Positions 33,601 through 34,493 of a DNA stretch of 34,493 nucleotides are shown here, piece after piece. The DNA comes from Gammaproteobacteria bacterium. GTDB lineage: Bacteria; Pseudomonadota; Gammaproteobacteria; JABXHR01. The stretch spans positions 1 through 34,493 of the forward strand of contig JABXHR010000271.1 of the NCBI GenBank assembly GCA_013373515.1, in the 5' to 3' direction. Below the pieces are notes generated by a model, which saw only the letters and a list, made by a program, of their open reading frames with translations, searched no databases and was not told the origin of the DNA. The translations under genes and the position numbers were made by a program. The first letter of the stretch is position 1. Each line of letters starts with the position of its first letter.

Positions 33601-34493
33601 CAGAGACAGTATCGTCACCACCTGCAGCATTGTAAGTATCGTCAGCAGAGCCGAAGGGAACATAATCTGGCCCCGAAGTTGATGGGATAACAACAGAGGC
33701 AGAAATGGTATTTTCAACCCAAACCTCGTTACCGCCGTAGCTGTAAACATTGTAGGTAACACTATCTACAGTTTCAGTGCGAACCTGCGCGAAACTATCG
33801 TTAAACTCGATAACATCTGATGCACCGCCATTAATAGTTAGTACGGTGCTACCTGCAGTCAACAATGCGGCCAAGTCTGAAGATTTGAGATTAAGTGTTG
33901 TGCCGTTGGCATTATCCAGCTTAATGACTTCAATGTTTTTCAAGACACTGTCGGCAACATTTTGAAGATCAAGCGTTGCATCCTGAATAACTAGAGTATC
34001 GGTGCCATCGCCACCATCGATTAACACATCATTGGTATCAAAGATAATGGTGTCATCACCTGCACCAGCAGCAATGGAGTCAGCACCTACGCCACCATCA
34101 ATATAGTCATCACCAGCGCCGCCGTTAACAGTATCGTCCCCTGTACCACCATTAACCGTATCGTTGCCGTCGCCACCATCTACCGAATCATTGCCAATAC
34201 CACCATCGACAGAGTCATCGCCTGTACCACCATCGACTGTGTCATCGCCCTCACCACCGAGCGCGGTGTCATTACCGGCACCACCTTCAACAGTGTCGTT
34301 CCCGGTGCCACCATCTAGGCTATCGTCCCCGGTATCAGTAGCATCACCGCCTGTGACTGAGTCATTACCTGCACCACCGGTCGCCGTGTCATCACCGTCG
34401 CCACCGGTTACGGTGTCATTGCCTGCACCACCATCAACGCTGTCGTTACCTGTGCCGCCATCAACGCTGTCGTTGCCTTCGCCACCATCGACT
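9287..34493 (-). CDS. Giant multidomain RTX calcium-binding surface protein (at least 8,401 residues; N-terminus outside window)
   Basis: One frame stays open from the right window edge (8,401 full codons plus one base) to a TAA at 9287-9289. A GTG at 34027 can look like a start, but the coding frame and the RTX repeats continue to the right of it, so the true start is beyond the edge. The sequence is mostly glycine/aspartate nonapeptides of the form GGxGNDxLx. Between the arrays lie fourteen copies of a roughly 100-residue beta module (core xxxxIExIDLxG, later GDxxDxVxLxGxW) and about thirty shorter inserts of the type DYSxxxxxVTVDLSTGT followed by GFENVxGGxGND. Two FG-GAP propellers, a LamG-like domain and SbsA-type Ig-like domains occupy the middle. 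I saw no cysteine. RTX repeats fold into parallel beta-rolls on binding calcium outside the cell and are exported by type I systems using an uncleaved C-terminal signal; the exporter genes follow directly. Adhesin, surface-layer or SwmB-like motility roles are all possible; the sequence does not decide. Confidence 0.95.
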   Translation of the reverse strand, partial: VDGGEGNDSVDGGTGNDSVDGGAGNDTVTGGDGDDTATGGAGNDSVTGGDATDTGDDSLDGGTGNDTVEGGAGNDTALGGEGDDTVDGGTGDDSVDGGIGNDSVDGGDGNDTVNGGTGDDTVNGGAGDDYIDGGVGADSIAAGAGDDTIIFDTNDVLIDGGDGTDTLVIQDATLDLQNVADSVLKNIEVIKLDNANGTTLNLKSSDLAALLTAGSTVLTINGGASDVIEFNDSFAQVRTETVDSVTYNVYSYGGNEVWVENTISASVVIPSTSGPDYVPFGSADDTYNAAGGDDTVSGGAGNDTLEGDAGNDSIAGETGDDSLSGGTGNDSVDGGDGNDSVTGDAGDDTVLGGDGSDTVNGGDGNDSANGGLGADTVDGGAGNDTVDGGDGDDDVTGGAGNDSVLGGAGNDSVTGGDSNDTGNDTLDGGAGEDTVEGGQGDDSVLGGADNDSVDGGAGNDTVDGGTGDDTVYGGEGNDSVLGGDGDDLIKGGIDDTDADGNPVTDTDTAGNDTLDGGDGNDTVEGGAGDDSLEGGLGNDSLVAGDGDDVANGGDGKDTVLGGAGNDSLDGGAGDDDLQGGADSDTLMGGAGNDTLDGGTGNDSLDGGDGVDSLLGGDGDDTIVFDANDTLVEGGAGEDTLSVDESELDLSTLVSPSISGIEIIDISGTQSTKLILTEASMYGLGTVVEDTSVNPSDYDMTVTVEGSEFDIVNLVGAWVQGTSDGAYSVYTSSYVDTSFNPDRTIDLTLKVFRDVTVAITQVGTAGDDTLTGTSGADILEGEAGDDALNGSTGDDTLVGGAGNDTLSGGAGNDTADYSEETQDLTIDLSTTPGSSAPTGGSADTGTDQLNDIENIIGGAGNDSITGDDSYNVLDGGAGNDTIYGGAESDTLIGGSGNDSLEGEAGNDKLRGGAGDDTLAGGAGNDTADYSDETNGVTVDLSTGTATDGAGDTDTLSGIESVAGGAGNDSITGDSTGNLLVGNEGDDTLNGGAGNDTLTGGAGNDTLSFTGSVKNWIVNLFGSSVTKDGVSVSAGTAVSGTEKDNFSGFESVTAGSGNDAIYGSNDANLIDGADGSDTLVGNGGDDTLLGGAGSDTLRGGLGNDSLDGGTGNDVADYSDTSAAITLSLADGTASSDDIGEDTLSNIENVEGGSGNDTLTGDANANVLKGNAGSDTLDGGAGDDTLYGGVGTDSLIGGDGNDTASYADVTGPVTINLATGTVTGGNGATAGTDTLVSIENVVGTGGTDVITGSDTANVIDGAGGADTISAGAGNDTIVFDEDDALVDAGADFDTLSVGSSVSLFDLTVTRDEIYTNFEAIDLSADGSQILKLSDSDIRNLNGDGTGATGGTVIVNGTSADSIRLVGANWPTTPTSTETIDGITYDVYDYSVAGGTTTIKVEQGISVGFIFVSGEEAETTVGTDGSDEYTGNGGDDTFTAGAGDDYGDAGSGDDSIVAGAGNDTILGGTGNDTIYGGDKPDAAGSGNDSIDAGAGDDSIIAGDGNDSLSGGDGNDTVDMGSGDDTLDAGAGNDSITAGTGDDTVIAGAGDDYVDAGEGNDSVNLGTGDDTVIGGVGNDTFLGDAGIDTLDYTAETGNASINLSTGEVSAPDSGDDTISDFENVLSGSGDDTITGGASANYVDGGAGADNISTLSGDDTVLFDANDTVDMGIGFDTLLIDTTDPVDFTTIDNTQFIGVEEIDLTGNGPQSIKLNATDVVDFSDTTNTLKVHGDIADSLTLSGNWVADGTQPVSYQDGPVVPYLKYTFVVDADTTATILINPEIELSIEYTGGTDNDSLIGSDGDDTVLGDAGNDTLDGGAGEDSLYGEAGDDTIIYDANDGIIDGGADSDTLQFAADASNEVLDFTETARPTAGGTRPGISGIETIDITGAGDNTLIINSATVQDQTGTATPANTMTIEGDAGDKVYLSDPSVTWTQGSSDGTYTTWTSDDGSTLLINDNVTVENAIVGTSGGDGALQGTAGSELVRGLEGADYIDGLGGSDVLRGDAGDDTLVYDANDGVVDGGADNDTLLVDDEDLDLTAIDDTTIQNIEVIDLQDAGTAGRTLTANFSDIIALNTAGTVEVNGDSDDTVALNGNWVMGADNGTHTAYTLEINGVTATVNVENGVNVSITYTGTNLRDEMTAGAGDQTLVGLKGNDDLDGGAGDDTLFGGIGDDKLVYDANDSSIDGGDGNDTLMVNGSGVTIDLTTINDAVISDVEIIDITGTGNNTAVVNADDVQAISSTTNALIVTGDEGDSVRLAGDGWEARGSELVAGITYNKFIGYATDGTQVTVLAGLQVVKGDQLVGDPVLADTLTGGKGSDQVEGRGGDDSLDGGTGADLVYGGDGNDTVIYDAADTLLHGGNDGESGALDTDTLKVVTAGEIIDLQEPAQPDTGALRPALESFEVIDLDGSGDNYVIIDAATLASLAGSTLTINGGGDDIVFTEGDLSGSLTVSGANTVAVITDDADAGSADDSIDGTTGQDAIKSGAGADTIDGGAGADIIYGEAGDDRIVYDAEDLRVFGGVGTDTLVITSEDSDGGASNTNDLLNTAAGDVDLTKVVPGVVDGFEIIDLSGNNNQTVYMDEAAVLAMSDSGKVTVKGDIDDVVKLYGGWTTAGVESDLDGKIYNVFQKDQAIVAVYEKVTVSISNELGGRIIMGTSGADDITVENLGDGSSAGDGGDTIRIQDMGFTSADGGRGYDKVFFELSADAIINTALLSSTALTNIEEIDLTQDDASSGTSFDKYSNTLILTPDTVLNMTDDDNLLVVNGSIKDSIHLYGEWSDIVSAPVVNYNGVDYKVLTSDNGATIYYKPAIHVEVVDPTLQMSAFSVAYDDGAYLVSSGIDQYAGWKVENAGDLNKDGIDDIIVNKVDGAYVVFGTESMAGQFDLSNLSSNGFEITNNGVALNDLIDTGYQSENWNQYGFGVTSIGDVNGDGIADIATTYDTASGDNKVIVMYGRTEWDDVDLDSFTPSAENGFVVTSEHLYTNDENYTTISALGDINNDGYADFAIGNPFANSGNGEVTVVFGGDVAEAIDTFRFDGNGDYLSLSNESAFDFTNTMTVELWMKSDGFSKSWESLVTKGDSAWRIARDSSGSSSDSINFALNDSSSTSVSVSGTTNVNDNEWHHIAATYDGSTMSLYIDGVLEATLATSITINQNNYGVAIAQNLQTYGRDFDGLIRDVRIWSDARTESEIVDNMQQLASAEQTDANLLVWLDGSSTTNAGSATTTVTSYGNATTDVVSEYDSIDLLSDGDNRTNIGMDIDGLGDVNADGYDDFIVGGPNIVNTVTTGDSAQTDYAGSAYIVFGKADGWSDTTVVQKDGLAPTVTSVTPSDNATGVSTTGNIYINFNENVEFAESGTIKIFRAGTDQLVETFDILTGLGTNGGKLWQVDGDSFGINPGSALTGNSSFYITIENGAIQDSSGNLYEGIQDNETWNFTTGSASTDYTAPALEYALLQAYQSYDKANDLRGTYYVYSNYTDPGYGATTDHGSTYVDYSLLAGTEPFQTVDTRSIETSDVISSSSVQNAPDYSVTSYAAEEGFRLFFNFSESIRNNGTISILEGGANGTVVESFDLQTTQGSLGGGVRTGTWDLAFNENGSTLLTDNNQIEIDPGFTFKANTQYTILFSNIKDTAGNSVATTTYSFTTQATDSVAPEVVFFATGEDVTTAFVQNDTTYLSGVSVQDDIVFKASETLIPATAGQIDIRLYSDYANTTVESFAWTSAPVAVDGVYTITGTNGGTLTISGQTVTVDPGQNLDYGTRYSLYANGLADSSGNAFDITTNGEVNFTTFGTADESNVQALTGANGGVAVSHVTTVDLDAGIAINFDENVEAGTSTAATEYIYLWNGDGRLIEKFDVADGSGSNSGSLVFDGKSVTLNAGGNLDYATGYYITVDSGAIRASIENVDEAVDGDATSVRFYTAADVAYTSSPLYFATEAGTQVDPGWIQSASLDQTGSSDYTSSYSITTPDGTNIGDYRYTAVGEGAGLVVEAAGDVDGDGIMDFIFGSPNKVYDPTLNNADDGDNYVYGKYYLVFGEAGMWDSVINFEELSADNRVVEIYGTEDNWLKGVVEFGDLNNDGYNDLLLTAGGVYPDSGTTEDKLASDDGDTDSGAAFVLYGQAQSAWLDSYNVTQLGEQGLEITGGLPQEQLGFSAATGDFNLDGTVDMVFGMPRNDRDGYASGEAFVINGGDFTDSLMSTGTAGDDVLLGDYNADRIAGSVGNDTIYGLGGADIIRGGEGSDVIGLTDLDFILLDGGTNASGVGYDTLEFIGNGYDLDMTGYAGASLRSFERIDMTGDGANALTINYKEMLYLLERPLATSYGENTSLIIDGNDDDTLTLEGPWARISADATYDYYALDGMVVKVDADINVITEGWTIPFNGATLDFNADVLPEGLRVDTVTFVDSVNSQDDTSYVVNIGDVNNDGFDDFAVVDSSTISTADLPYINDYYLGYPSYWNDGRAVDTSGSDYDAYFESVPYVGGYNIYSDTQGRVGEHPSRDGSNFDTGTTGEIFIVFGQEGGIGAVNLESLGSGAESDGIRLTSGALTGDGFASDLGSIGDIDGDGKADFVTISTNTDISLTFNEGDEYGSGTDDWALGAYPSLSDYRDYQGYATTIDLGDYIATSADTSINNVSNDSWSFESIDRMYFFLGGNNFITAGVSGDVDTYQLTNDVNGTTILPSTYESGYGWTSDLLDVSEDAVSTTYTVTTTSTQADLITKTTTNWDPIAVGDVNGDGYDDFITNNGGDLVFGQPLPGGIDVEMPWTIVDLGSFNSISAAGDVNSDGIADMFMSYGGNTYVVFGKEGEWSSVNLSTGSAAATDNSAAVLRITGDADATSSQDYVYTQLGDINGDGFADILIAGNETDNYNLKQNGAAYVVFGSASLDDGTADLSLTDLAANDLGFRIVGALDYDYLTKSSYTGVGDMNGDGYDDFIIQSSGDAEGDQNSTSGSGSSYLFLGQATNLWNDVNTIEVQDFGIQILGTGTGEWTAMGDVDGDGFADVSLSDNYSTQIFYGSSALTATKDASWSELGNGSDTVQQITTTAGGTLNAGRGSNTVAIYGQDRLIGNVGNDTLIGDGGSDVLLGGAGSDTLQVSDANFFHIDGGSGVDKLVLEGAMTLDMNSRGTTDVESIEYIELATGDQTLTLSHLDVLNMTNDTNTAVDNASYQLGHVLIVDSTNGTDTLNLNGADWVDTGNTTTINGGSAQYAVYQASGSNIFVATNLTPAITAPAAVTDTSDANANTLYGGVGADNFSAGDGNDTVYAGEGADTVDGGAGADYIVGAAGNDSLIGGADNDTFIAGMGDDTIDGGTETDLLDYSKDSTAITVTYSAADAGTVTGTVAGTDTFTGIEAVKGTSLADTFVASAAGNTFSLVDAGKGNDTFTGGAGTDTLDLTDVTGDYTVEFTGAGAGSITTTYGTDSFTGIDAIISDGTNATFVNADGVTITGNATSDKLDYSEFGSGVTIAFTATGAGTVSSGATVTFTGIESVTGTAGNDNFSSTGGTNTLDFSDVGAAITFDLNGGSISSTDTGTDSISGAFSIIGGIGNDTFVSASTDDSVYGGAGVDTLDLSNASAGLSSTTLQFNDSTVRTISATGIGSDSYQFIEEFVLTNSADTVSLGGAGITHAGGGADSITGSTGMDTIYGDAGNDTINSGSGNDWVVGGAGADSLDGGSGSRDVLDYTTATGSVNVDLSTGTVSSDGEGSADTVTGFENVLGSSNNDTIIGSTGNETISGGAGDDSLDGGDGSDTLFYGLTSSDLTINLASGTATGEGSDTISGFETVVAGTGNDSITGSTGAEKVYGNDGDDTFVSGGGQDTFYGGAGNDVFVLTDDAALDTFYGGIGTDIVDYSQVDVGIAAGTQSTSGTPDAYVLDITLYEESFSVRDLIDVVTDRAETYTVYNSSTGQYEYPLYPEAYRNYNDADDSFYGIEGIIGSAGNDRLAISANQDSDPLSPGGYLDGYQGDDILTGGGRADTLIGGEGSDSLYGQAGDDTLTGGAGNDSLDGGTGWDWADYTNAAGAVTIDMTATAPQVTADGDGGQDTLVSIERIRGSANADTITITTNQSVDGGAGNDTLEGAGTNDIIDVRGASGAVNVNLATGVMLDQFGDTDSITGFEGVYTGDGNDTIVGSDNADRLFASDGDDSLNAGAGDDTVVVASGNDTLIGGDGSDVLEFRYAEWQNVAVSVDLSAGNAVNSGSGRGDKTISGFEHIITGNGEDTLIGSSADETFESGLGMDSIDGGAGNDSISGGSENDTLLGGTGDDTIDGGTYDDSIDGGAGNDSLIGGDGSDIVRGGDGNDSITGDAGNDMLFGDAGDDTLSGGTGDDTIHGGAGNDTFSHSGEGTDQYFGDDGDDTLTISTYGTNSSYTVSFDGGAGIDKVVLNDNGETFDFDDSAYNRFSDIEIIELAQANQLLELDSVAVKTFATTGNGAVDNANYTASTLLIVDNTGTNGRVSLKDFGWVDTGDTTTINGGTDEYRILQYGSEDLYVALNTVVTLYGNYGNDSIIGTDGAETIDGGIGNDTILGLGGDDTIISGRGDDSVDAGDGVDELKFVTTSNITIDLSNTTEQDTGEGTDTFINFEQVQGGDGRDSITGSTGNDTLRGGNNLDTIDGGAGDDYIQGEDERDSLLGGLGNDTIEGGAFNDTLLGGDGDDSLDGGLGNDVIRGGIGADTISETSTGSNSGDDTIMGEDGNDTINAGYGNDSITGDAGDDSINANYGDDTILGGVGADSIDGSSGNDSILGGDDNDTILGGNENDTIYGNAGEDSLVGGYGNDSVYGGDDNDVIEGFAGDNKLFGDAGDDTITGGSGSDTIAGGTGNDSLIGGSGTDVIDYSAATGDLDITLGASSATVTLSDAVLGDDEVTGFEGIIGGTGNDRITGNSENNIIGGGLGNDTLDGGAGTDTLDLSLATTTVIVDFSASTPGTAVSIADGQGGTDSIVNFENVTGGSASDILTGDDNANVIYGNGGYDTIVGNGGNDSLYGGDGFDSLEGNEGNDFIDGGAGNDTLLGNDGNDTIYGQAGSDSYIGGAGNDYLDDDNSEDSDTFESGSGQDTIYAGAGDDIVFVELDGSYDYYYGEAGTDTISFENMTSGFAFGNWYAGGSNYYYWADREYINSFEKIILTQGDDSITGQYQSWIDGGAGDDQVYAGSYNDTLYGGAGNDSISGGNGNDELYGGAGDDSIWGAGHNDTIVGGAGDDIISGDWGAGYFDGGDGLDAYAVLDGWPSANTGFSVDLSTDWQASFSYIDNNESSAPSRTLVNFEGLIGGTYNDTIEGSSGDDIIGGYKGADSLTGGAGNDTLTFAWNSSSNGATVNIGTNTVTNDGYGNVDIISGFENLSGGRGADHLTGSSEDNVIRGDWNNDTIVATAGNDTYDGGKDTDTLDLSSIAAEWVVDVVNQTATDGNYNYTISNFEVYTGSAQNDVFKLGVDTVRSTINAGDGVDTLSYDSVTTAISASIYFGDASQYSWTTSAGNIHYYTSVEKFIAGSGDDNLGLGSGDAYFDAGAGNDTLNGGAGNDTLIGGAGNDLITLTAGDDSVDGGDGFDVLDLSGTADAQTIDLSSSWQGTLTLTNLGTNTVSNFEGVIGGSGNDSVTGTTGDDIIGGGAGVDTLAGGDGNDTLTFASTSGAVTVNLGAGTVSNDGYGNTETFTGFETVIGGSGSDSITGSAGNDRLEGNAGNDTFIGTAGSDTIMGGAGTDYISYAGYEGDLTIDLDNMTVTKADGSIDTLVDIEYVIGADGNDAITGNSSNNYIQGGAGNDTLTALAGQDSVYGNDGDDLFVDTAGSTDYYYGGNGIDVIDFSYATTRIYEYWFYNGLSSDWISVDGTNKYYDGIEGLILGSGNDEIRAPYNSPVYLDGNAGNDYFNTNSGFDTLYGGTGDDTIYANNGNDYLSGDEGNDYLDAGSNNDTVYGGDGNDTVQGGNDQDSIYGGVGNDSLVAGSGNDTIYGEAGDDIIYGTSGSNYLSGGAGIDTIYGGTGSDTIDGGAGDDVIDGGAGVDVIDLSGAAAAVTVDFSGGYSITINDLNLGNDTITNIEGVLGTAGNDSMTGGTASDVFGGGLGDDTLDGADGTDTLDFSQSTAGVTFSIAANIGAVVAVADGLGGTDSVTNFENVTGGSGSDTLTGDDNNNVLSGNAGDDTLTDGAGVDTIYGGDGNDVFEVAADSSSDYFFGGAGIDIIDVSAATSGFTAYWFYGANANQYSFSALGSNIYYRDVEGIIGGSGNDTLRANTGSDVYLEGGAGNDTIAGSNGNDTLLGGVGDDYIYGQTGDDLIQFNSDGADYISGDSGNDTIEFVATETLDFANNNLATIDYVEIFNLADGDQDVVLNGANIGDFVTGTNNVADNTDYQGKQLLVVDSTAGSDSLELTGGNWVDTGDVTSVNGSGSFSVYHDTVNDVYVATDLTATLS
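9660..14040 (-). repeat. Fourfold supermodule of about 1.1 kb with an aromatic-rich segment
   Basis: An aromatic segment recurs four times at about 13,208 (GNWYAGGSNYYYW), 12,128 (ASIYFGDASQYSW), 11,073 (EYWFYNGLSSDW) and 9,937 (AYWFYGANANQYSF), a spacing of roughly 1,080, 1,055 and 1,136 bp. Each is preceded by inserts in a similar order: an xxDLS type with GFEGxIGGxGND, then one with a ...NDGYGN or ...DGxGGTDS loop. The copies are diverged, so the repeat is far easier to see in protein than in DNA. Confidence 0.7.
15010..15385 (-). repeat. Beta module 13, internal look-alike of the protein's C-terminus
   Basis: The core DIEIIELAQANQLLELDS is followed by STLLIVDNTGTNGRVSLKD, GWVDTGDTTTINGGTDEYR and DLYVALNTVVTLYG. 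This is the same order and spacing as the true C-terminus, but the frame runs on into more RTX repeats. Confidence 0.8.
18810..19195 (-). repeat. Beta module 12, internal look-alike of the protein's C-terminus
   Basis: The core SIEYIELATGDQTLTLSHLD is followed by HVLIVDSTNGTDTLNLNG, ADWVDTGNTTTINGGSAQY and NIFVATNLTPAITAP, in parallel with the C-terminal module. It sits about 0.25 kb after the second propeller. Confidence 0.8.
19450..21350 (-). other. Second FG-GAP/integrin-type propeller of the giant protein
   Basis: Seven calcium loops are visible: DVNNDGFDD (21221-21247), DIDGDGKAD (20804-20830), DVNGDGYDD (20291-20317), DVNSDGIAD (20144-20170), DINGDGFAD (19940-19966), DMNGDGYDD (19712-19738) and DVDGDGFAD (19505-19531). 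Strands such as TYVVFGKEGEW and AAYVVFGSA follow several of them. No separate domain is inserted, although blades 1 to 3 are spaced more widely than the rest, with long loops rich in tyrosine and serine. Confidence 0.85.
21365..21925 (-). repeat. Short RTX array and eleventh beta module between the two propellers
   Basis: A handful of nonapeptides (DRIAGSVGNDTIYGLGGAD, IIRGGEGSDVIG) is followed by DLDFILLDGG and a beta module with the core SFERIDMTGDGANALTI (near 21,620) and later LTLEGPWARI. It acts as a linker joining the two propellers. Confidence 0.8.
22700..24550 (-). other. About four SbsA-type Ig-like domains between propeller blades 4 and 5
   Basis: The first domain begins APTVTSVTPSDNATGV, with IYINFNENVEFAESGTIKI and ENGAIQDSSGNLY, ending WNFTTG near 24,180. 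A second (about 23,555-24,178) has FRLFFNFSESIRNNGTISI and IKDTAGNSVATTTYSFTT. A third (about 23,120-23,555) has DIVFKASETLIPATAGQIDI and LADSSGNAFDI. A fourth (about 22,710-23,115) has IAINFDENVEAGT and YYITVDSGAIRAS. This is the Big_5 pattern: a strand xFNExV, a glycine-rich turn, and 'D.SGN' before the last strand. The second domain carries an extra N-terminal stretch rich in tyrosine. Confidence 0.8.
24850..25408 (-). other. LamG/concanavalin A-like domain inside the first propeller
   Basis: The segment opens with FDGNGDYLSLSNES and TMTVELWMKSDG. It continues with NEWHHIAATYDGSTMSLYID and FDGLIRDVRIWSDARTESEI, and ends near NLLVWLDG. These are the hallmark strands of LamG/pentraxin-type jelly-roll domains, which commonly bind glycans or proteins. 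It lies between the third and fourth calcium loops of the propeller. Confidence 0.85.
26040..29590 (-). repeat. Seven near-regular RTX/beta-module units of about 0.5 kb
   Basis: Within this stretch the beta-module cores are spaced about 555, 510, 485, 570, 490 and 470 bp apart. Each unit holds two to five RTX nonapeptides, a D(D)xxVYDAND segment, and one beta module with the IDL/IDI core and a W-containing strand. The eighth module overall (core near 27,280) is shortened and lacks the tryptophan strand. Confidence 0.75.
26040..34493 (-). repeat. N-proximal RTX block: nonapeptide arrays with ten interspersed beta modules
   Basis: Long runs of 27-bp units encode GGxGNDxxx nonapeptides. The clearest uninterrupted runs are 34037-34493 (about 17 units) and 32590-33640 (close to 39 units). 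Each array ends in a variant reading like DDTIVFDANDTLVDGG, and then leads into a beta module whose xIExIDL core lies near 33,910, 32,500, 30,540, 29,400, 28,845, 28,335, 27,850, 27,280, 26,790 and 26,320. Six shorter DYS...DLSTGT inserts lie at about 29.7-32.1 kb. The repeat continues past the right edge. Confidence 0.9.

Noticed and set aside
34027-34027. GTG at 34027 as the start of the giant gene.
   Set aside because: The same frame continues to the right for 155 more codons of typical RTX repeats to the window edge, and no ribosome site precedes the GTG.
9287-34493. Many plus-strand frames of 60-200 codons opposite the giant gene, rich in serine, proline and valine.
   Set aside because: They are antisense images of the GGxGND repeats: they share the same low-complexity composition, have no ribosome sites of note, and conflict with a coherent 25-kb coding frame.
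32590-34493. Regularly spaced short repeats that could be taken for a CRISPR array.
   Set aside because: The period is 27 bp with no unique spacers, and it translates continuously into RTX nonapeptides.
1-34493. Mobile elements, tRNA or rRNA genes, phage genes.
   Set aside because: No transposase, integrase, terminal inverted repeats or structural RNA signature was seen on either strand.

Overview
The window reads almost entirely on the minus strand and is dominated by one enormous type I secretion locus of a Gram-negative bacterium. The envelope architecture (ABC exporter, HlyD-type adaptor, TolC-type outer-membrane channel) establishes a diderm cell. A marine-type gammaproteobacterium fits the style of the giant RTX protein and the bis-heme ferric-reductase-like gene, but that is inference from gene content, and I cannot name a genus.

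Layout in transcription order (right to left). (1) 34493-9287: a single open frame of 25.2 kb with no internal stop, running off the right edge. It encodes at least 8,401 residues of a calcium-binding RTX protein whose N-terminus and promoter lie outside the window. (2) 9273-7501: type I secretion ABC transporter. (3) 7504-6215: membrane-fusion adaptor. (4) 6198-4819: TolC-family outer-membrane protein. (5) 4822-3116 and (6) 3116-1890: two different GT4-type glycosyltransferases. (7) 1879-1619: a small uncharacterised protein. (8) After 197 bp without a convincing gene, 1421-627: a SAM-dependent methyltransferase-like protein. (9) 578 to the left edge: a truncated membrane cytochrome of the ferric-reductase type. 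Genes 1-7 are separated by at most 16 bp or overlap by 1-4 bp, so they look like one operon in which the substrate gene is transcribed first and the exporter and glycan genes follow.

The giant protein has a clear plan. From its N-proximal visible end it has: a long block of RTX nonapeptide arrays punctuated by ten copies of a roughly 100-residue beta module (26.0-34.5 kb), the last seven in regular units of about 0.5 kb; a first FG-GAP/integrin-type propeller with seven calcium loops, into which a LamG-like domain and about four SbsA-type Ig-like domains are inserted (21.9-26.0 kb); a short RTX spacer with an eleventh beta module; a second, mostly uninterrupted seven-loop propeller (19.4-21.3 kb); and a second RTX block of about 9.8 kb containing two more beta modules and a fourfold supermodule of about 1.1 kb. 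It ends in a fourteenth copy of the beta module, which forms the C-terminus.

Working model (inference): the exporter trio secretes the giant protein in a calcium-dependent way to the cell surface, where it acts as an adhesin, surface-layer or gliding/swimming-type filament. The co-transcribed glycosyltransferases may glycosylate it or build the glycan to which it attaches.
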